Assembly (NCBI RefSeq): GCF_000416235.1
Contig: NZ_ATLO01000049.1
Coordinates: 1-64,000, forward strand
Source: Pseudomonas sp. CFII64
GTDB taxonomy: Bacteria; Pseudomonadota; Gammaproteobacteria; Pseudomonadales; Pseudomonadaceae
Reading direction: 5' to 3'
Length of the DNA stretch: 64,000 bases
Shown: positions 34,486 to 44,514 of the stretch, piece after piece
How the letters are laid out: each line of letters opens with the position of its first letter
Numbering within the stretch: position 1 is the stretch's first letter
Program-made: the position numbers and the translations under genes
The notes under the pieces: model-generated
What the model saw: only the letters and a program-made list of their open reading frames with translations
The model's database searches: none
Told to the model about the DNA's origin: nothing

Positions 34486-35119
34486 GCAGTCTCCTTTCCA
34501 GATAGCGGGCACTGAGCGACAAGGGGTAACAAAGCATGAAATAACCCAACGCGACGAAGCCGTAGACCAGAAATGGCTGGAACGTCGCGTTGGCGAGCAT
34601 GCCGCCGGTTTTAGTCAGTTCGGTAAAGCCGATGATCGAAGTAACGGCCGTGCCTTTCACGACCTGCACCGAGAAGCCCACGGTCGGCGCGACGGCAATG
34701 CGTAGCGCCTGGGGCAGGATCACGTAGCGCAGCTGTTCCAGCGGTGACAGCGCGAGGCTCGCCGACGCTTCCCACTGGCCATTGGCAATCGACTCGACAC
34801 AGCCGCGCCAGATCTCAGCCAGGTACGCGCTGGTAAACAAAGTCAGGGCCAAAGCGGCTGCGGCCCAAGGTGAAATGTCGAAACCGATCAGCGCCACGCC
34901 GAAAAACACCAGAAACAGCTGCATCAACAGTGGCGTGCCCTGAAACAGCTCGATGTAGACCTTGGCCAGCACTCGCGGCGCATTGAGCTTCGAAATACGC
35001 ATCCACATGACCAGCAAGCCAATCACACCGCCGCCGATGAACGCCACCAAAGACAGCGCCAGCGTCCATTGCAGGCCGGTGAGCAGATTGCGCACAACAT
35101 CCCAAAGGGTGAAATCCAT
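34472..35119 (-). CDS. Polar amino-acid ABC importer, permease 2
   Basis: 215 aa HisM-family permease starting MDFTLWDVVRNLLTG. The EAA loop is EASASLALSPLEQLRYVILPQALR. Begins on the stop of permease 1 (ATGA overlap) with AAGG 3 nt ahead; the long upstream open frame is not used. Together with the first permease it forms the channel. Confidence 0.92.
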   Translation of the reverse strand: MDFTLWDVVRNLLTGLQWTLALSLVAFIGGGVIGLLVMWMRISKLNAPRVLAKVYIELFQGTPLLMQLFLVFFGVALIGFDISPWAAAALALTLFTSAYLAEIWRGCVESIANGQWEASASLALSPLEQLRYVILPQALRIAVAPTVGFSVQVVKGTAVTSIIGFTELTKTGGMLANATFQPFLVYGFVALGYFMLCYPLSLSARYLERRLHASA

Positions 35120-35784
35120 CAGCCTTTCCTCGATATATAGCGACGCCCGATCCACGCCAGCAGCTGGCGGATCAGCAACGCCATGCACAGGTAGATCACC
35201 GTGGTGATGATGTACGTCTCGAAGGAGCGGAAATTGCGCGACTGAATGAAGTTGGCAAAGAAGCTCAGTTCTTCCGTGGCGATCTGCGAACAGACCGCCG
35301 AGCCGAGCATCACGATGATGATCTGGCTGCTCAGCGCGGGCCAGACCTTGCCCAGCGCCGGAATCAGCACCACGTAGCGGAACGCCTCGAAGCGCGTCAT
35401 CGCCAGCGCCGCTGCGGCTTCCAGCTGACCTCGAGGAATCGCCTGAATGCCGGCGCGGATGATTTCCGTCGAGTAGGCGCCGAGGTTGATCACCATCGCC
35501 AGGATCGCCGCCTGCCATTCGGAGATCTGGATACCCAGCGACGGCAGGCCGAAGAAGATGAAAAACAGCTGCACCAGGAACGGCGTGTTGCGGATCAGCT
35601 CGACATACACCCCGAAAATCGCCGAGAACGGCTGGATTTTCCAGGCCCGCACGATAGCGCCAATGATGCCCAGGCCAACCCCGAGCACCGTGCCGATGGC
35701 AGTCAATTCCAGGGTGAACAGCGCGCCTTTCAGCAGCAGATCAACGTTTTGCAGAACCGGTACAAAGTCGAAGTGATACGCCAT
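35119..35784 (-). CDS. Polar amino-acid ABC importer, permease 1
   Basis: 221 aa HisQ-family permease, starting MAYHFDFVPVLQNVDLLLKG. Hydrophobic segments throughout; EAA loop is EAAAALAMTRFEAFRYVVLIPAL; ELIRNTPFLVQLFFIFFGLP is a family block. Translation-coupled to permease 2. Binding-protein gene lies 44 nt upstream. Confidence 0.92.
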   Translation of the reverse strand: MAYHFDFVPVLQNVDLLLKGALFTLELTAIGTVLGVGLGIIGAIVRAWKIQPFSAIFGVYVELIRNTPFLVQLFFIFFGLPSLGIQISEWQAAILAMVINLGAYSTEIIRAGIQAIPRGQLEAAAALAMTRFEAFRYVVLIPALGKVWPALSSQIIIVMLGSAVCSQIATEELSFFANFIQSRNFRSFETYIITTVIYLCMALLIRQLLAWIGRRYISRKG

Positions 35785-35828
35785 TGGCTGATCCCTGAGG
35801 CTTTAATGAACAGAAGCAGAGACAGCGA

Positions 35829-36614
35829 TCAGAGGTCAGCTGGCAAAGGTTGCTTGAGCCAGGTTTGCGAATTTTTTTCCAGCGCGCCGTCTGCCTTGGC
35901 GGTATTGAGGATCTCGTTGACCTTGCCCAGCAGCTCTGGCTGATCCTTGTTCACACCGACGTAAACCGGGGAATCCTTGAGTTTTACTTTCAGCTCGGGG
36001 ATGCGCTTGGGGTTCTTCTCGCTGATGGCGACCATCACCACGTTGCCGCTGGCGATCAGGTCGGTCTGGCCCGCGAGGTAAGCCGCGATGGTCGAATTGT
36101 TGTCTTCGAAGCGCTTGATAGTGGCTTCCTTGGGCGCAACAGCACTCAGCTCGATGTCTTCGATGGCGCCGCGCGTCACGCTGATGGTTTTGCCTTTCAG
36201 ATCATCGATGGTCTTGATCGACGCTTCAGGTGGGCCGAATACCGCCAGGTAGAAAGGGGCGTAGGCGCGGGAGAAGTCGATGACCTTCTCGCGATCCGGG
36301 TTCTTGCCGAGGCTGGAGATCACCAGATCAACCTTGCCGGTGGTCAGGAACGGGATGCGGTTGGTGCTGTTGACCGGGGTCAGTTCCAGTTTCACTTTCA
36401 ACTGGTCTGCCAGCAGCTTGGCGGTATCGATGTCCAGGCCGCGGGGTTTCATGTCGGTGCCTACCGAGCCGAACGGCGGGAAGTCCTGCGGAACGGCGAC
36501 TTTCAGCGTGCCACGGGAAATCACGTCGTCCAGGCCATTGGCATGAGCGGGAGTCTGGCTGAGTACGAGGCTGGCAAACAGGGCAGTGAGCAGGGCGCTG
36601 TAACGCTTGGTCAT
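35829..36614 (-). CDS. Polar amino-acid ABC importer, periplasmic binding protein
   Basis: 261 aa SBP3 family protein with a signal peptide (MTKRYSALLTALFASLVLSQTPAHA). Mature blocks: TLKVAVPQDFPPFGSVG, GLDIDTAKLLADQLKVKLELTPV and VDLVISSLGKNPDREKVIDFSRAYAPF. First gene of the operon, and divergent from the GntR regulator; its promoter would fall near the two ACTG-N7-CAGT palindromes. Family members bind various amino acids; the N-acetyl or opine types cannot be excluded. Confidence 0.9.
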   Translation of the reverse strand: MTKRYSALLTALFASLVLSQTPAHANGLDDVISRGTLKVAVPQDFPPFGSVGTDMKPRGLDIDTAKLLADQLKVKLELTPVNSTNRIPFLTTGKVDLVISSLGKNPDREKVIDFSRAYAPFYLAVFGPPEASIKTIDDLKGKTISVTRGAIEDIELSAVAPKEATIKRFEDNNSTIAAYLAGQTDLIASGNVVMVAISEKNPKRIPELKVKLKDSPVYVGVNKDQPELLGKVNEILNTAKADGALEKNSQTWLKQPLPADL

Positions 36615-36730
36615 GGGAAGACTCCGAGTCGGACGAGAGATTGTTCGGCAATGCTGGTAGCGATTGCACAGGCCATGCCATCCAGTGAAATGCGACCCAA
36701 ACCTGTGGGTTGCAGCGTGTTTTTGGTCTT

Positions 36731-36745
36731 ACTGGTCTGAACAGT
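36731..36745. promoter_or_regulatory. Candidate GntR operator 1
   Basis: ACTGGTCTGAACAGT, an imperfect palindrome (ACTG-N7-CAGT with matching inner TC/GA), 117 nt upstream of the binding-protein start. The same 15-mer, with one change, recurs right before the regulator gene. Confidence 0.6.
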
Positions 36746-36855
36746 TGCAGGGCCGGCCGCACTGCTTTAGCGCGCCTCCAAGCCCCGCCGCCCCAGGCCT
36801 GGGCGTTGCTTGCCTGATCGTGAAGATGGCTATAAAAGGAGGTTCTACTGGACTG

Positions 36856-36870
36856 ACTGGCCTGAACAGT
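36856..36870. promoter_or_regulatory. Candidate GntR operator 2
   Basis: ACTGGCCTGAACAGT, 14 of 15 bases the same as operator 1. It ends one base before the regulator ATG at 36872, so binding would block its own transcription or translation start. Confidence 0.6.
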
Positions 36871-36871
36871 G

Positions 36872-37576
36872 ATGCCGCATAGCCCAATCGCCGTACCCGA
36901 ATCCGCGTTGCGGGCCATTCGCAAATTGATTGCCGAGCAAGGCTATGCGCCGGGCGACAGCCTGCCCTCGCAGCGCGATCTTGCGGTGTTGCTCGGCGTC
37001 AGTCGCGCTTCGTTGCGTGAGGCGTTGTCGTCGCTCAGCGCGTTGGGCGTGGTCAGCGTGCAGCCAGGCAAGGGCGTATTCGTGCAGAAGATTTCTGAAC
37101 CAGAACAGCGCACGAGCGGATTTTCCTGGCCTTTCGATGCACACATTTCACCAGCCGATACGTTTCAGCTGCGTTATGCCCTGGAAGGCTTCGCCGCCGG
37201 ACTGGCCGCCGTGACCCTGACGGCCGACGAGCGTGACGTGCTGGAGGATAACGTCGAGGCCATGCGCCTGGAGCTGCGCGCCGGTGATTTCGAAGCGGCG
37301 TCGCGACTGGATTTCGAGTTTCACCGGCACATCCTCGTCGCCAGCGGCAATCAGGCCATGCTGGGTATCGTGACCGCCGGCGCGGATATCTTTCTGGAAA
37401 GCCAGAAGATGCCATTCATTCGCGCTTCAAGGGCCATGGAAACCTGGCAGGAACACCGCAAGATCCTCCGAGCGCTGGCCCGTCACGCCTCAGGCCCGGC
37501 CCAGAAAGCCATGCACGAACACATCCGCGGCGCGGCGCTACGCACCGGAATCGTGTTTGTGTCGCCTTCAAACTGA
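36872..37576 (+). CDS. FadR-family GntR transcription regulator
   Basis: 234 aa. N-terminal winged helix: YAPGDSLPSQRDLAVLLGVSRASLREALSSLSALGVVSVQPGKGVFV (about 27-73). C-terminal FCD-type helical sensor domain with FHRHILVASGN and metal/ligand His/Asp. Start at the ATG at 36872; a GTG 3 nt before is the alternative. Divergent from an amino-acid importer, with two matching palindromes in the spacer; likely a repressor released by a metabolite of the imported compound. Confidence 0.88.
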   Translation: MPHSPIAVPESALRAIRKLIAEQGYAPGDSLPSQRDLAVLLGVSRASLREALSSLSALGVVSVQPGKGVFVQKISEPEQRTSGFSWPFDAHISPADTFQLRYALEGFAAGLAAVTLTADERDVLEDNVEAMRLELRAGDFEAASRLDFEFHRHILVASGNQAMLGIVTAGADIFLESQKMPFIRASRAMETWQEHRKILRALARHASGPAQKAMHEHIRGAALRTGIVFVSPSN

Positions 37577-37581
37577 GCGGC

Positions 37582-37623
37582 GCTATAACCAGACTGATGG
37601 ACAGCTATAGCCAGACTCAATGA
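37582..37623. repeat. Short tandem and inverted repeat ahead of trxA
   Basis: GCTATA(A/G)CCAGACT is repeated at a 22-nt period (37582 and 37604), 16 of 20 bases alike. The second copy also forms an inverted repeat CCAGAC-N8-GTCTGG (37611-37630). It could be a protein-binding site. Confidence 0.5.
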
Positions 37624-37631
37624 CGTCTGGC

Positions 37632-37660
37632 TTCCTGAACGGGGCAAGGCCCGCTATGAT
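37632..37660 (+). promoter_or_regulatory. Predicted trxA promoter
   Basis: TTCCTG at 37632-37637 and TATGAT at 37655-37660, 17 nt apart, 38 nt before the trxA ATG. The -35 match is weak. Confidence 0.5.
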
Positions 37661-37697
37661 GGGCCACGTTTTTTAGCCTACTAACTCGGAGAACTCC

Positions 37698-38027
37698 ATG
37701 AGTAGCGACCTTATCAAGCACGTCAGCGACGCCAGCTTCGAAGCTGACGTCCTCAAGGCTGAAGGTGCTGTACTAGTTGATTACTGGGCTGAGTGGTGTG
37801 GCCCTTGCAAAATGATTGCCCCGGTTCTGGATGAAATCGCCGAAACCTACAAAGGCAAACTGACCATCGCCAAGCTGAACATCGATGAAAATCAGGAAAC
37901 TCCCGCCAAGCATGGCGTGCGTGGTATCCCGACGTTGATGCTGTTCAAGAATGGCAACGTCGAAGCCACCAAGGTTGGCGCGCTGTCGAAGTCTCAGCTG
38001 CAAGCGTTCCTCGACGCTAACATCTGA
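37698..38027 (+). CDS. trxA: Thioredoxin 1
   Basis: 109 aa cytoplasmic disulfide reductase. Active site WCGPC has C34 and C37, with GIPTLMLFKNG including the cis-proline. GGAGAACTCC precedes the ATG. Standard size and core sequence. Convenient neighbour of rho; a terminator separates them. Confidence 0.97.
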   Translation: MSSDLIKHVSDASFEADVLKAEGAVLVDYWAEWCGPCKMIAPVLDEIAETYKGKLTIAKLNIDENQETPAKHGVRGIPTLMLFKNGNVEATKVGALSKSQLQAFLDANI

Positions 38028-38032
38028 TGATC

Positions 38033-38061
38033 AAAGCCCTGCAAATTGCGGGGCTTTTTTT
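38033..38061 (+). terminator. Terminator between trxA and rho
   Basis: AAAGCCCTGC / GCGGGGCTTT stem (one mismatch inside) around AAATT, followed by TTTTTTT run. Ends the trxA transcript, 6 nt after its stop. Confidence 0.9.
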
Positions 38062-38254
38062 CAGGCTCGATACTAGACGCCTCGAAAATCAAGTGGTACA
38101 TTCGGCCCCGCAACGGCTTCTCCGTTGCCCCCTGCTAGCCGTCGCCGACGCTCTCCTTTCGATTTAGTACGCGATCCTGTCGCCTTCTCTGCGGCGCGGC
38201 CTCATTAAGCCAAAAGCTTAATTTCCCCTCCCTACATGATTACGTCATTCCTAT

Positions 38255-39514
<1,260 letters not shown>

Positions 39515-39535
39515 CAGGCTGAACGGCTGCAAATG

Positions 39536-39566
39536 AATGGTGTCCTTATGGACACCATTTTTTTTG
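39536..39566 (+). terminator. Terminator after rho
   Basis: AATGGTGTCC / GGACACCATT, 10-bp stem around TTAT, followed by a run of T. Strong intrinsic terminator. Confidence 0.95.
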
Positions 39567-39598
39567 CCTGATTTTCGAGAATCGCGACAAGGAGCGTC

Positions 39599-41554
39599 AT
39601 GCACACATTCGGCAACCGGCGGGATATCGACGGCCTGCGCGCCCTGGCGGTCATTCCGGTCGTACTGTTTCACTACGGTTTCGGCGCGTTCAGCGGCGGC
39701 TTTGTAGGTGTCGACGTGTTTTTCGTCATCTCCGGGTTCCTGATCACCTCGATCATTCATCGGGAAATCAGCGCCGGTCGCTTCAGTTTTGTCGACTTCT
39801 GGGCGCGTCGCGCGCGACGCATCATTCCCGCCCTGAGCGTGGTGCTGGCCGCGACGTTGCTGGTCGGTTGGCTGCTGCTGACGCCCCATGATTATTCGCA
39901 ACTGGGACGCACAGTGCGTTATCAGGCGATGTTCATTTCCAACATCCTGTTCATGCGCCAGGACGGGTATTTCAACCCCGCGTCGGATTTCAAACCCTTG
40001 CTGCACACCTGGTCGCTGTCGGTGGAAGAGCAGTACTACATCATCTTCCCGCTGCTGATGGTGCTGATCACGCGCTTCTTTCGCCATTGGCGTTTGATGC
40101 TGCTGGGCCTGCTACTGGTGTCATTCGGCCTGAATATCTGGAGCGTAAGCCGTGCGCCGGACTCGGCGTTTTTCCTGCTGCCGATGCGCGCCTGGGAATT
40201 GCTCTGTGGCGCGATGCTCGCGGTCATGCCCGCCTCTCAAATCAAGTTGCGGCCTTGGGTCTATCAAAGCGTCAGTCTGGCGGGGCTTGCGGCCATTCTG
40301 ATCGCCGTCTGTGGGTTCGACAGAAGTACGCCATTCCCGGGTTGGGCGGCGTTGTTGCCAGTGCTGGGTGCCACGGCGTTGATCTGGGCCAACGGTCAGG
40401 CGCAGACGCTGGTTGGCAGGGTGTTGAGCACGCCGCCACTGGTGGCAATCGGGCTGATTTCCTACTCGCTGTACCTCTGGCATTGGCCGGTATTCGTGTA
40501 CGCCAATGCGATTTCCATCGACGGCATGCAACGTCGGGAATCACTGTTCTGGATTGCGCTGTGTGTAGTCCTGGCGTGGCTGTCGTGGCGCTTCATCGAG
40601 ATGCCGTTTCGCGAAAAACGTGTGCTGGGCGGACGCAAACCGGTGCTCGTCGGCGCGGCGTTGTGCATGCTGGTCGTGGCGATGGCCGGGCAAGCCGTGC
40701 GCTGGGGTGAAGGCTTCCCGCAGCGCTTGTCCGGGCAAGCGCGGCAGTACGCCGAAGCGCGTGAATGGCAGCGCGGGCAAATGGATTGCCTGCTGCAGCG
40801 CGACAGCCCTGATTTGAGCGCGGCCTGTCGTTTCGGCGGCAATGCTGAAGTGCCGCCGCTGCAGCTGGTGTGGGGCGACAGCCATGCGGCGGCGTTGATG
40901 CCGGCGGTCAAAGCAGATGCCGAGCGCTTTGGCATTCCGGTCTGGCTGACCAGTCTGTCCGGTTGCATGCCTGTGCTGGGCATCGAATCTCGCCCGCAAT
41001 GTCAGACCTTCAACCAGCAAACTTTGGCGTTGATCGACAGGCAAAAGGTCCACGACGTGGTACTCGCCGCCCGTTGGAGCCTTTACCTGTACGGCGAGGA
41101 AGACGGCGACCGGGAGCATATGACCTATCGCAACGAAAGCCGCGCCGCCGCCGAGCAGCATTTGGCCGACAACTTGCGCGCGACCGTGGCCAGCTTGCGT
41201 GCTGCCGGCGCGAACGTCTGGCTGTTCAAGGAAATCCCGCTGCAACGCCAGGGCACCATCGCGCGACTCAGCAGCCTGGCGATGGTCGGGCGCTCTGCGC
41301 TGCAAGTCGGCCGGCCCATCGCCGATCACCGCGAGCGGCAGCACTTTATCGACCAGTTGTTCGCCAACCTGGCGGCTTCCGATCCGCATATCCACATCAT
41401 CGACCCCGCGCCCCTGCTCTGCGCCGAAGGCATCTGCCGCGCGGCCATCGATGGTTTTTCCCAATACAAGGACGAGAATCACCTGTCGGATCAGGGCGGC
41501 GAACGGATGAAGCCGTTGTTTGCGCCGATTTTCCTCAGTGAGAACGTGCGTTGA
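39599..41554 (+). CDS. OafA/YrhL-type O-acyltransferase with SGNH domain
   Basis: 651 aa membrane protein. The N-terminal acyltransferase-3 domain has the RDIDGLRALAVIPVVLFHYGFG start and about ten membrane segments to residue 350 (GFVGVDVFFVISGFLI, LHTWSLSVEEQYYIIFPLL, YSLYLWHWPVFVY). The C-terminal periplasmic part is an SGNH hydrolase domain with WGDSHAAALMP (near 424) and DENHLSD (near 622). The family O-acetylates LPS O-antigen or other surface glycans. AAGGAG precedes ATG; single gene after rho. Confidence 0.9.
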   Translation: MHTFGNRRDIDGLRALAVIPVVLFHYGFGAFSGGFVGVDVFFVISGFLITSIIHREISAGRFSFVDFWARRARRIIPALSVVLAATLLVGWLLLTPHDYSQLGRTVRYQAMFISNILFMRQDGYFNPASDFKPLLHTWSLSVEEQYYIIFPLLMVLITRFFRHWRLMLLGLLLVSFGLNIWSVSRAPDSAFFLLPMRAWELLCGAMLAVMPASQIKLRPWVYQSVSLAGLAAILIAVCGFDRSTPFPGWAALLPVLGATALIWANGQAQTLVGRVLSTPPLVAIGLISYSLYLWHWPVFVYANAISIDGMQRRESLFWIALCVVLAWLSWRFIEMPFREKRVLGGRKPVLVGAALCMLVVAMAGQAVRWGEGFPQRLSGQARQYAEAREWQRGQMDCLLQRDSPDLSAACRFGGNAEVPPLQLVWGDSHAAALMPAVKADAERFGIPVWLTSLSGCMPVLGIESRPQCQTFNQQTLALIDRQKVHDVVLAARWSLYLYGEEDGDREHMTYRNESRAAAEQHLADNLRATVASLRAAGANVWLFKEIPLQRQGTIARLSSLAMVGRSALQVGRPIADHRERQHFIDQLFANLAASDPHIHIIDPAPLLCAEGICRAAIDGFSQYKDENHLSDQGGERMKPLFAPIFLSENVR

Positions 41555-41614
41555 AGTCACGCTATGTTCCAGGTGCCAGCACCATCATGGTCAGGCCATT
41601 TCCTGTGCAGACTG

Positions 41615-41715
41615 TGTGGGAGAGGACTTGTCCTCGATCGCGGTAATTCCAGCACTGCATGTGGGTCTGGCGGATCAGGGGCGTGTGGGCTATCGAGGAC
41701 GAGTCCTCTCCCACA
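41615..41715. repeat. Large inverted repeat between acyltransferase and ubiD
   Basis: 24-nt arms at 41615-41638 and 41692-41715 match at 23 positions, with a 53-nt spacer. It begins TGTGGGAGAGGACTTGTCC and ends GAGTCCTCTCCCACA. A separate REP class from the other two. Confidence 0.9.
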
Positions 41716-41828
41716 AAGGCGCCTCTCATGCACAGCCAGGCATTGCGGCCACAGAATGTCCCACAGAGTGAGGCAGCAGCGCCCCAGAGCAGGTACGATA
41801 CGAACCTATTTTATGAGTGGCCGGGTTA

Positions 41829-43295
41829 ATGAAATTCAAGGATCTACGGGATTTCGTGCAGCAGCTTGAGCAGCGCGGAGAGTTGAAACGCATCCAGATG
41901 CCCATTTCCCCTGTCCTGGAAATGACCGAAATCTGCGACCGCACCTTGCGCGCCAAGGGTCCGGCATTGCTGTTTGAAAAGCCCGTGGGCTTTGATATTC
42001 CGGTGCTCGGCAACCTGTTCGGCACGCCCGAGCGCGTGGCCATGGGCATGGGCGCTGAAGAAGTCGGCGAGCTGCGGGAAATCGGCAAGCTGCTGGCCTT
42101 TCTCAAGGAGCCCGAGCCACCCAAAGGTTTGAAAGACGCCTGGTCCAAGCTGCCGATCTTCAGGAAAGTCATCGCCATGGCACCCAAGGTCGTCAAGGAC
42201 GCACCTTGCCAGGAGATCGTCATCGAAGGTGATGACGTGGATCTGGGCATGCTGCCGGTGCAGACCTGTTGGCCCGGCGATGTCGCGCCGCTGATCACCT
42301 GGGGCCTGACCGTGACGCGCGGGCCGAACAAGGAACGGCAGAACCTGGGCATCTATCGCCAGCAGGTGATCGGTCGCAACAAAGTCATCATGCGCTGGTT
42401 GAGCCACCGTGGCGGCGCGCTGGACTTCAAGGAATGGTGCGCCAAACATCCCGGCGAACCCTTTCCGGTATCCGTGGCCCTGGGCGCCGATCCGGCCACC
42501 ATCCTTGGCGCGGTAACGCCCGTGCCTGACAGCCTTTCCGAATACGCGTTCGCCGGCCTGCTGCGCGGCAGTCGTACCGAGTTGATCAAGTGCCGTGGCA
42601 ATAACCTGCAAGTGCCCGCCAGCGCCGAATTCGTCCTCGAAGGCGTGATTCACCCCGGCGAAATGGCCGATGAAGGCCCGTATGGCGATCACACCGGCTA
42701 CTACAACGAAGTCGACAGCTTCCCGGTGTTCACCGTCGAGCGCATCACCCATCGGATCAAACCGATCTACCACAGCACCTACACCGGTCGGCCGCCTGAT
42801 GAACCCGCGATTCTGGGCGTGGCGCTGAACGAAGTGTTCGTGCCGATCCTGCAAAAGCAGTTCCCGGAAATCACTGACTTCTATCTGCCGCCGGAAGGCT
42901 GCTCGTATCGCATGGCGATCGTGACGATCAAGAAGCAGTACCCAGGCCATGCCAAGCGTGTGATGCTGGGCGTGTGGTCGTTTTTGCGACAGTTCATGTA
43001 CACCAAGTTCGTTATTGTCACCGACGACGACATCAATGCCCGGGACTGGAACGACGTGATCTGGGCCATCACCACGCGCATGGATCCCAAGCGCGATACG
43101 GTGATGATCGACAACACGCCAATCGACTACCTGGATTTCGCATCGCCGGTTTCCGGGCTGGGTTCGAAAATGGGGCTGGACGCAACGCATAAATGGCCGG
43201 GCGAGACCACGCGCGAGTGGGGTCGGGTTATCGTCAAGGACGAAGCCGTCACACGCCGGGTCGACGACATCTGGAATCAGTTGGGAATAGATTGA
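41829..43295 (+). CDS. ubiD: UbiD decarboxylase (4-hydroxy-3-polyprenylbenzoate)
   Basis: 488 aa prenylated-FMN-dependent decarboxylase of ubiquinone biosynthesis. Family blocks: MKFKDLRDFVQQLEQRGELKRI, GNLFGTPERVAMGMG, QTCWPGDVAPLITWGLTVTRGP, RGGALDFKEWCAKHPGEPFPVSVALGADPATILGA and ITDDDINARDWNDVIWAITTRMD-like text near the end. ATG at 41829 gives the family start. Next gene overlaps by one base. The prFMN-making partner (UbiX) is not in the window. Confidence 0.95.
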   Translation: MKFKDLRDFVQQLEQRGELKRIQMPISPVLEMTEICDRTLRAKGPALLFEKPVGFDIPVLGNLFGTPERVAMGMGAEEVGELREIGKLLAFLKEPEPPKGLKDAWSKLPIFRKVIAMAPKVVKDAPCQEIVIEGDDVDLGMLPVQTCWPGDVAPLITWGLTVTRGPNKERQNLGIYRQQVIGRNKVIMRWLSHRGGALDFKEWCAKHPGEPFPVSVALGADPATILGAVTPVPDSLSEYAFAGLLRGSRTELIKCRGNNLQVPASAEFVLEGVIHPGEMADEGPYGDHTGYYNEVDSFPVFTVERITHRIKPIYHSTYTGRPPDEPAILGVALNEVFVPILQKQFPEITDFYLPPEGCSYRMAIVTIKKQYPGHAKRVMLGVWSFLRQFMYTKFVIVTDDDINARDWNDVIWAITTRMDPKRDTVMIDNTPIDYLDFASPVSGLGSKMGLDATHKWPGETTREWGRVIVKDEAVTRRVDDIWNQLGID

Positions 43296-44263
43296 TGCGT
43301 GTAACCTTGCAGCCATCGGGCGCAGTACTGGAAACATTGCCCGGCGAGCGGATCCTTGATGCCGCGCAACGCCTGGGTTACGACTGCCCGCAAAGCTGCC
43401 GCAATGGCAATTGCCATGTGTGTTCGGCATTGCTGGCCCACGGCCGCGTATTGCAGGCCGGTGAGGAACTGACTCATGGCGAAATCTACACGTGCCTGGC
43501 CGAGCCACTTGAGGACTGTGAAGTCCTCTGGGACGGCGTGCTCGCCCTTGGTGAACTGCCAGTGCGTACGTTCGCCTGCCAGCTGAGTGAATGCGTGGAA
43601 GTCGGCGGCGATGTCTGGCGTGTAGGCTTGCGCGCCCCTGCTGGCAAGCTGCCGCGCTACCACGCCGGTCAGTATTTGATGATTCATCGCGACAACGGCG
43701 AAAAATCCGCCTTCTCGCTGGCATCTGCGCCCGAGAACGGTCGCGATCTGCAATTGCATGTGCTGGTGCGCGAAGCCAGCGCCCAGAACCTGATCGACCA
43801 ACTGCAGCGCAACGCCATGGCCAGGGTTGAACTGCCGTTTGGCGATACGCATCTGGCCGAACTGCCTGATGGCCCGTTGGTGTTGATCGCCGCCGGCACT
43901 GGCATGGCGCAGATGCAGAGCTTGATCGAGCACTGCCGCAGCAAGGGTTTCAGCCATCCCGTGCATCTGTATTGGGGCGTGCGTCGGCCGGAAGACTTCT
44001 ACGAAATCCAGCATTGGGATGAATGGACGAAGTTGCCCAACCTGTTCTTGCACAAAGTCGTCAGCGACCTGTGCGGTTGGGAAGGACGCTGCGGCATGCT
44101 GCACGAAGCGGTACGCAGCGACATCGCTGATCTCGCGTCAGTACACGTCTATGCCAGCGGCTCGCCCGCGATGATCTACGCGACCCTCGACGCGCTGGTC
44201 AGCGCAGGAATGAGCGCCCATCAAATGCGTGCCGACGTGTTCGCTTACGCACCAAGGTCGTGA
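43295..44263 (+). CDS. 2Fe-2S ferredoxin-NAD(P)H reductase (CDP-6-deoxy-glucoseen reductase-like)
   Basis: 322 aa. N-terminal plant-type ferredoxin domain with CPQSCRNGNCHVC and the distal C of YTC as the four cysteine ligands; then FAD-binding (YHAGQYLMIHRDNGEKSAFSLASAP) and NAD-binding (VLIAAGTGMAQMQSLIEHC, YWGVRRPEDFY) domains. Starts on the stop of ubiD (TGATG), so it is co-translated. Known annotation links it to ascarylose-type reductases, but the ubiD pairing suggests electron supply for flavin or quinone chemistry (inference). Confidence 0.88.
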   Translation: MRVTLQPSGAVLETLPGERILDAAQRLGYDCPQSCRNGNCHVCSALLAHGRVLQAGEELTHGEIYTCLAEPLEDCEVLWDGVLALGELPVRTFACQLSECVEVGGDVWRVGLRAPAGKLPRYHAGQYLMIHRDNGEKSAFSLASAPENGRDLQLHVLVREASAQNLIDQLQRNAMARVELPFGDTHLAELPDGPLVLIAAGTGMAQMQSLIEHCRSKGFSHPVHLYWGVRRPEDFYEIQHWDEWTKLPNLFLHKVVSDLCGWEGRCGMLHEAVRSDIADLASVHVYASGSPAMIYATLDALVSAGMSAHQMRADVFAYAPRS

Positions 44264-44279
44264 TTCCCTTCTCAAGCGA

Positions 44280-44309
44280 GTGCGGCAGCGCTTGACAGCG
44301 TTGCCGCAC
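44280..44309. terminator. Long hairpin after the reductase gene
   Basis: GTGCGGCAGCGCT / AGCGTTGCCGCAC, 13-bp stem with one G/T mismatch and loop TGAC, 17 nt after the stop. There is no T tract, so it may be a rho-assisted end or an RNA-stability hairpin. Confidence 0.55.
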
Positions 44310-44514
44310 CCGCCAAATGGTAACGGGGCTGGATTGCTAATTGCAGTCTCTACGCTTAAAGCATTGCAGTATTGACGCGTGACCTGACGGACTTCTGGGG
44401 AAGTCTGACAGGCAGGCACTTATCGACGAGGCATGGCTTGCTTGTCAGTGCCCATGAACACATTTATTCGGCAGGGACCGCTGCAACTGGCCGCACATTC
44501 GCCAGGGGGGCAAA

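Noticed and set aside
41844..43724. 626-codon antisense frame over ubiD
   Set aside because: Shadow frame; ubiD and its partner fully explain the region.
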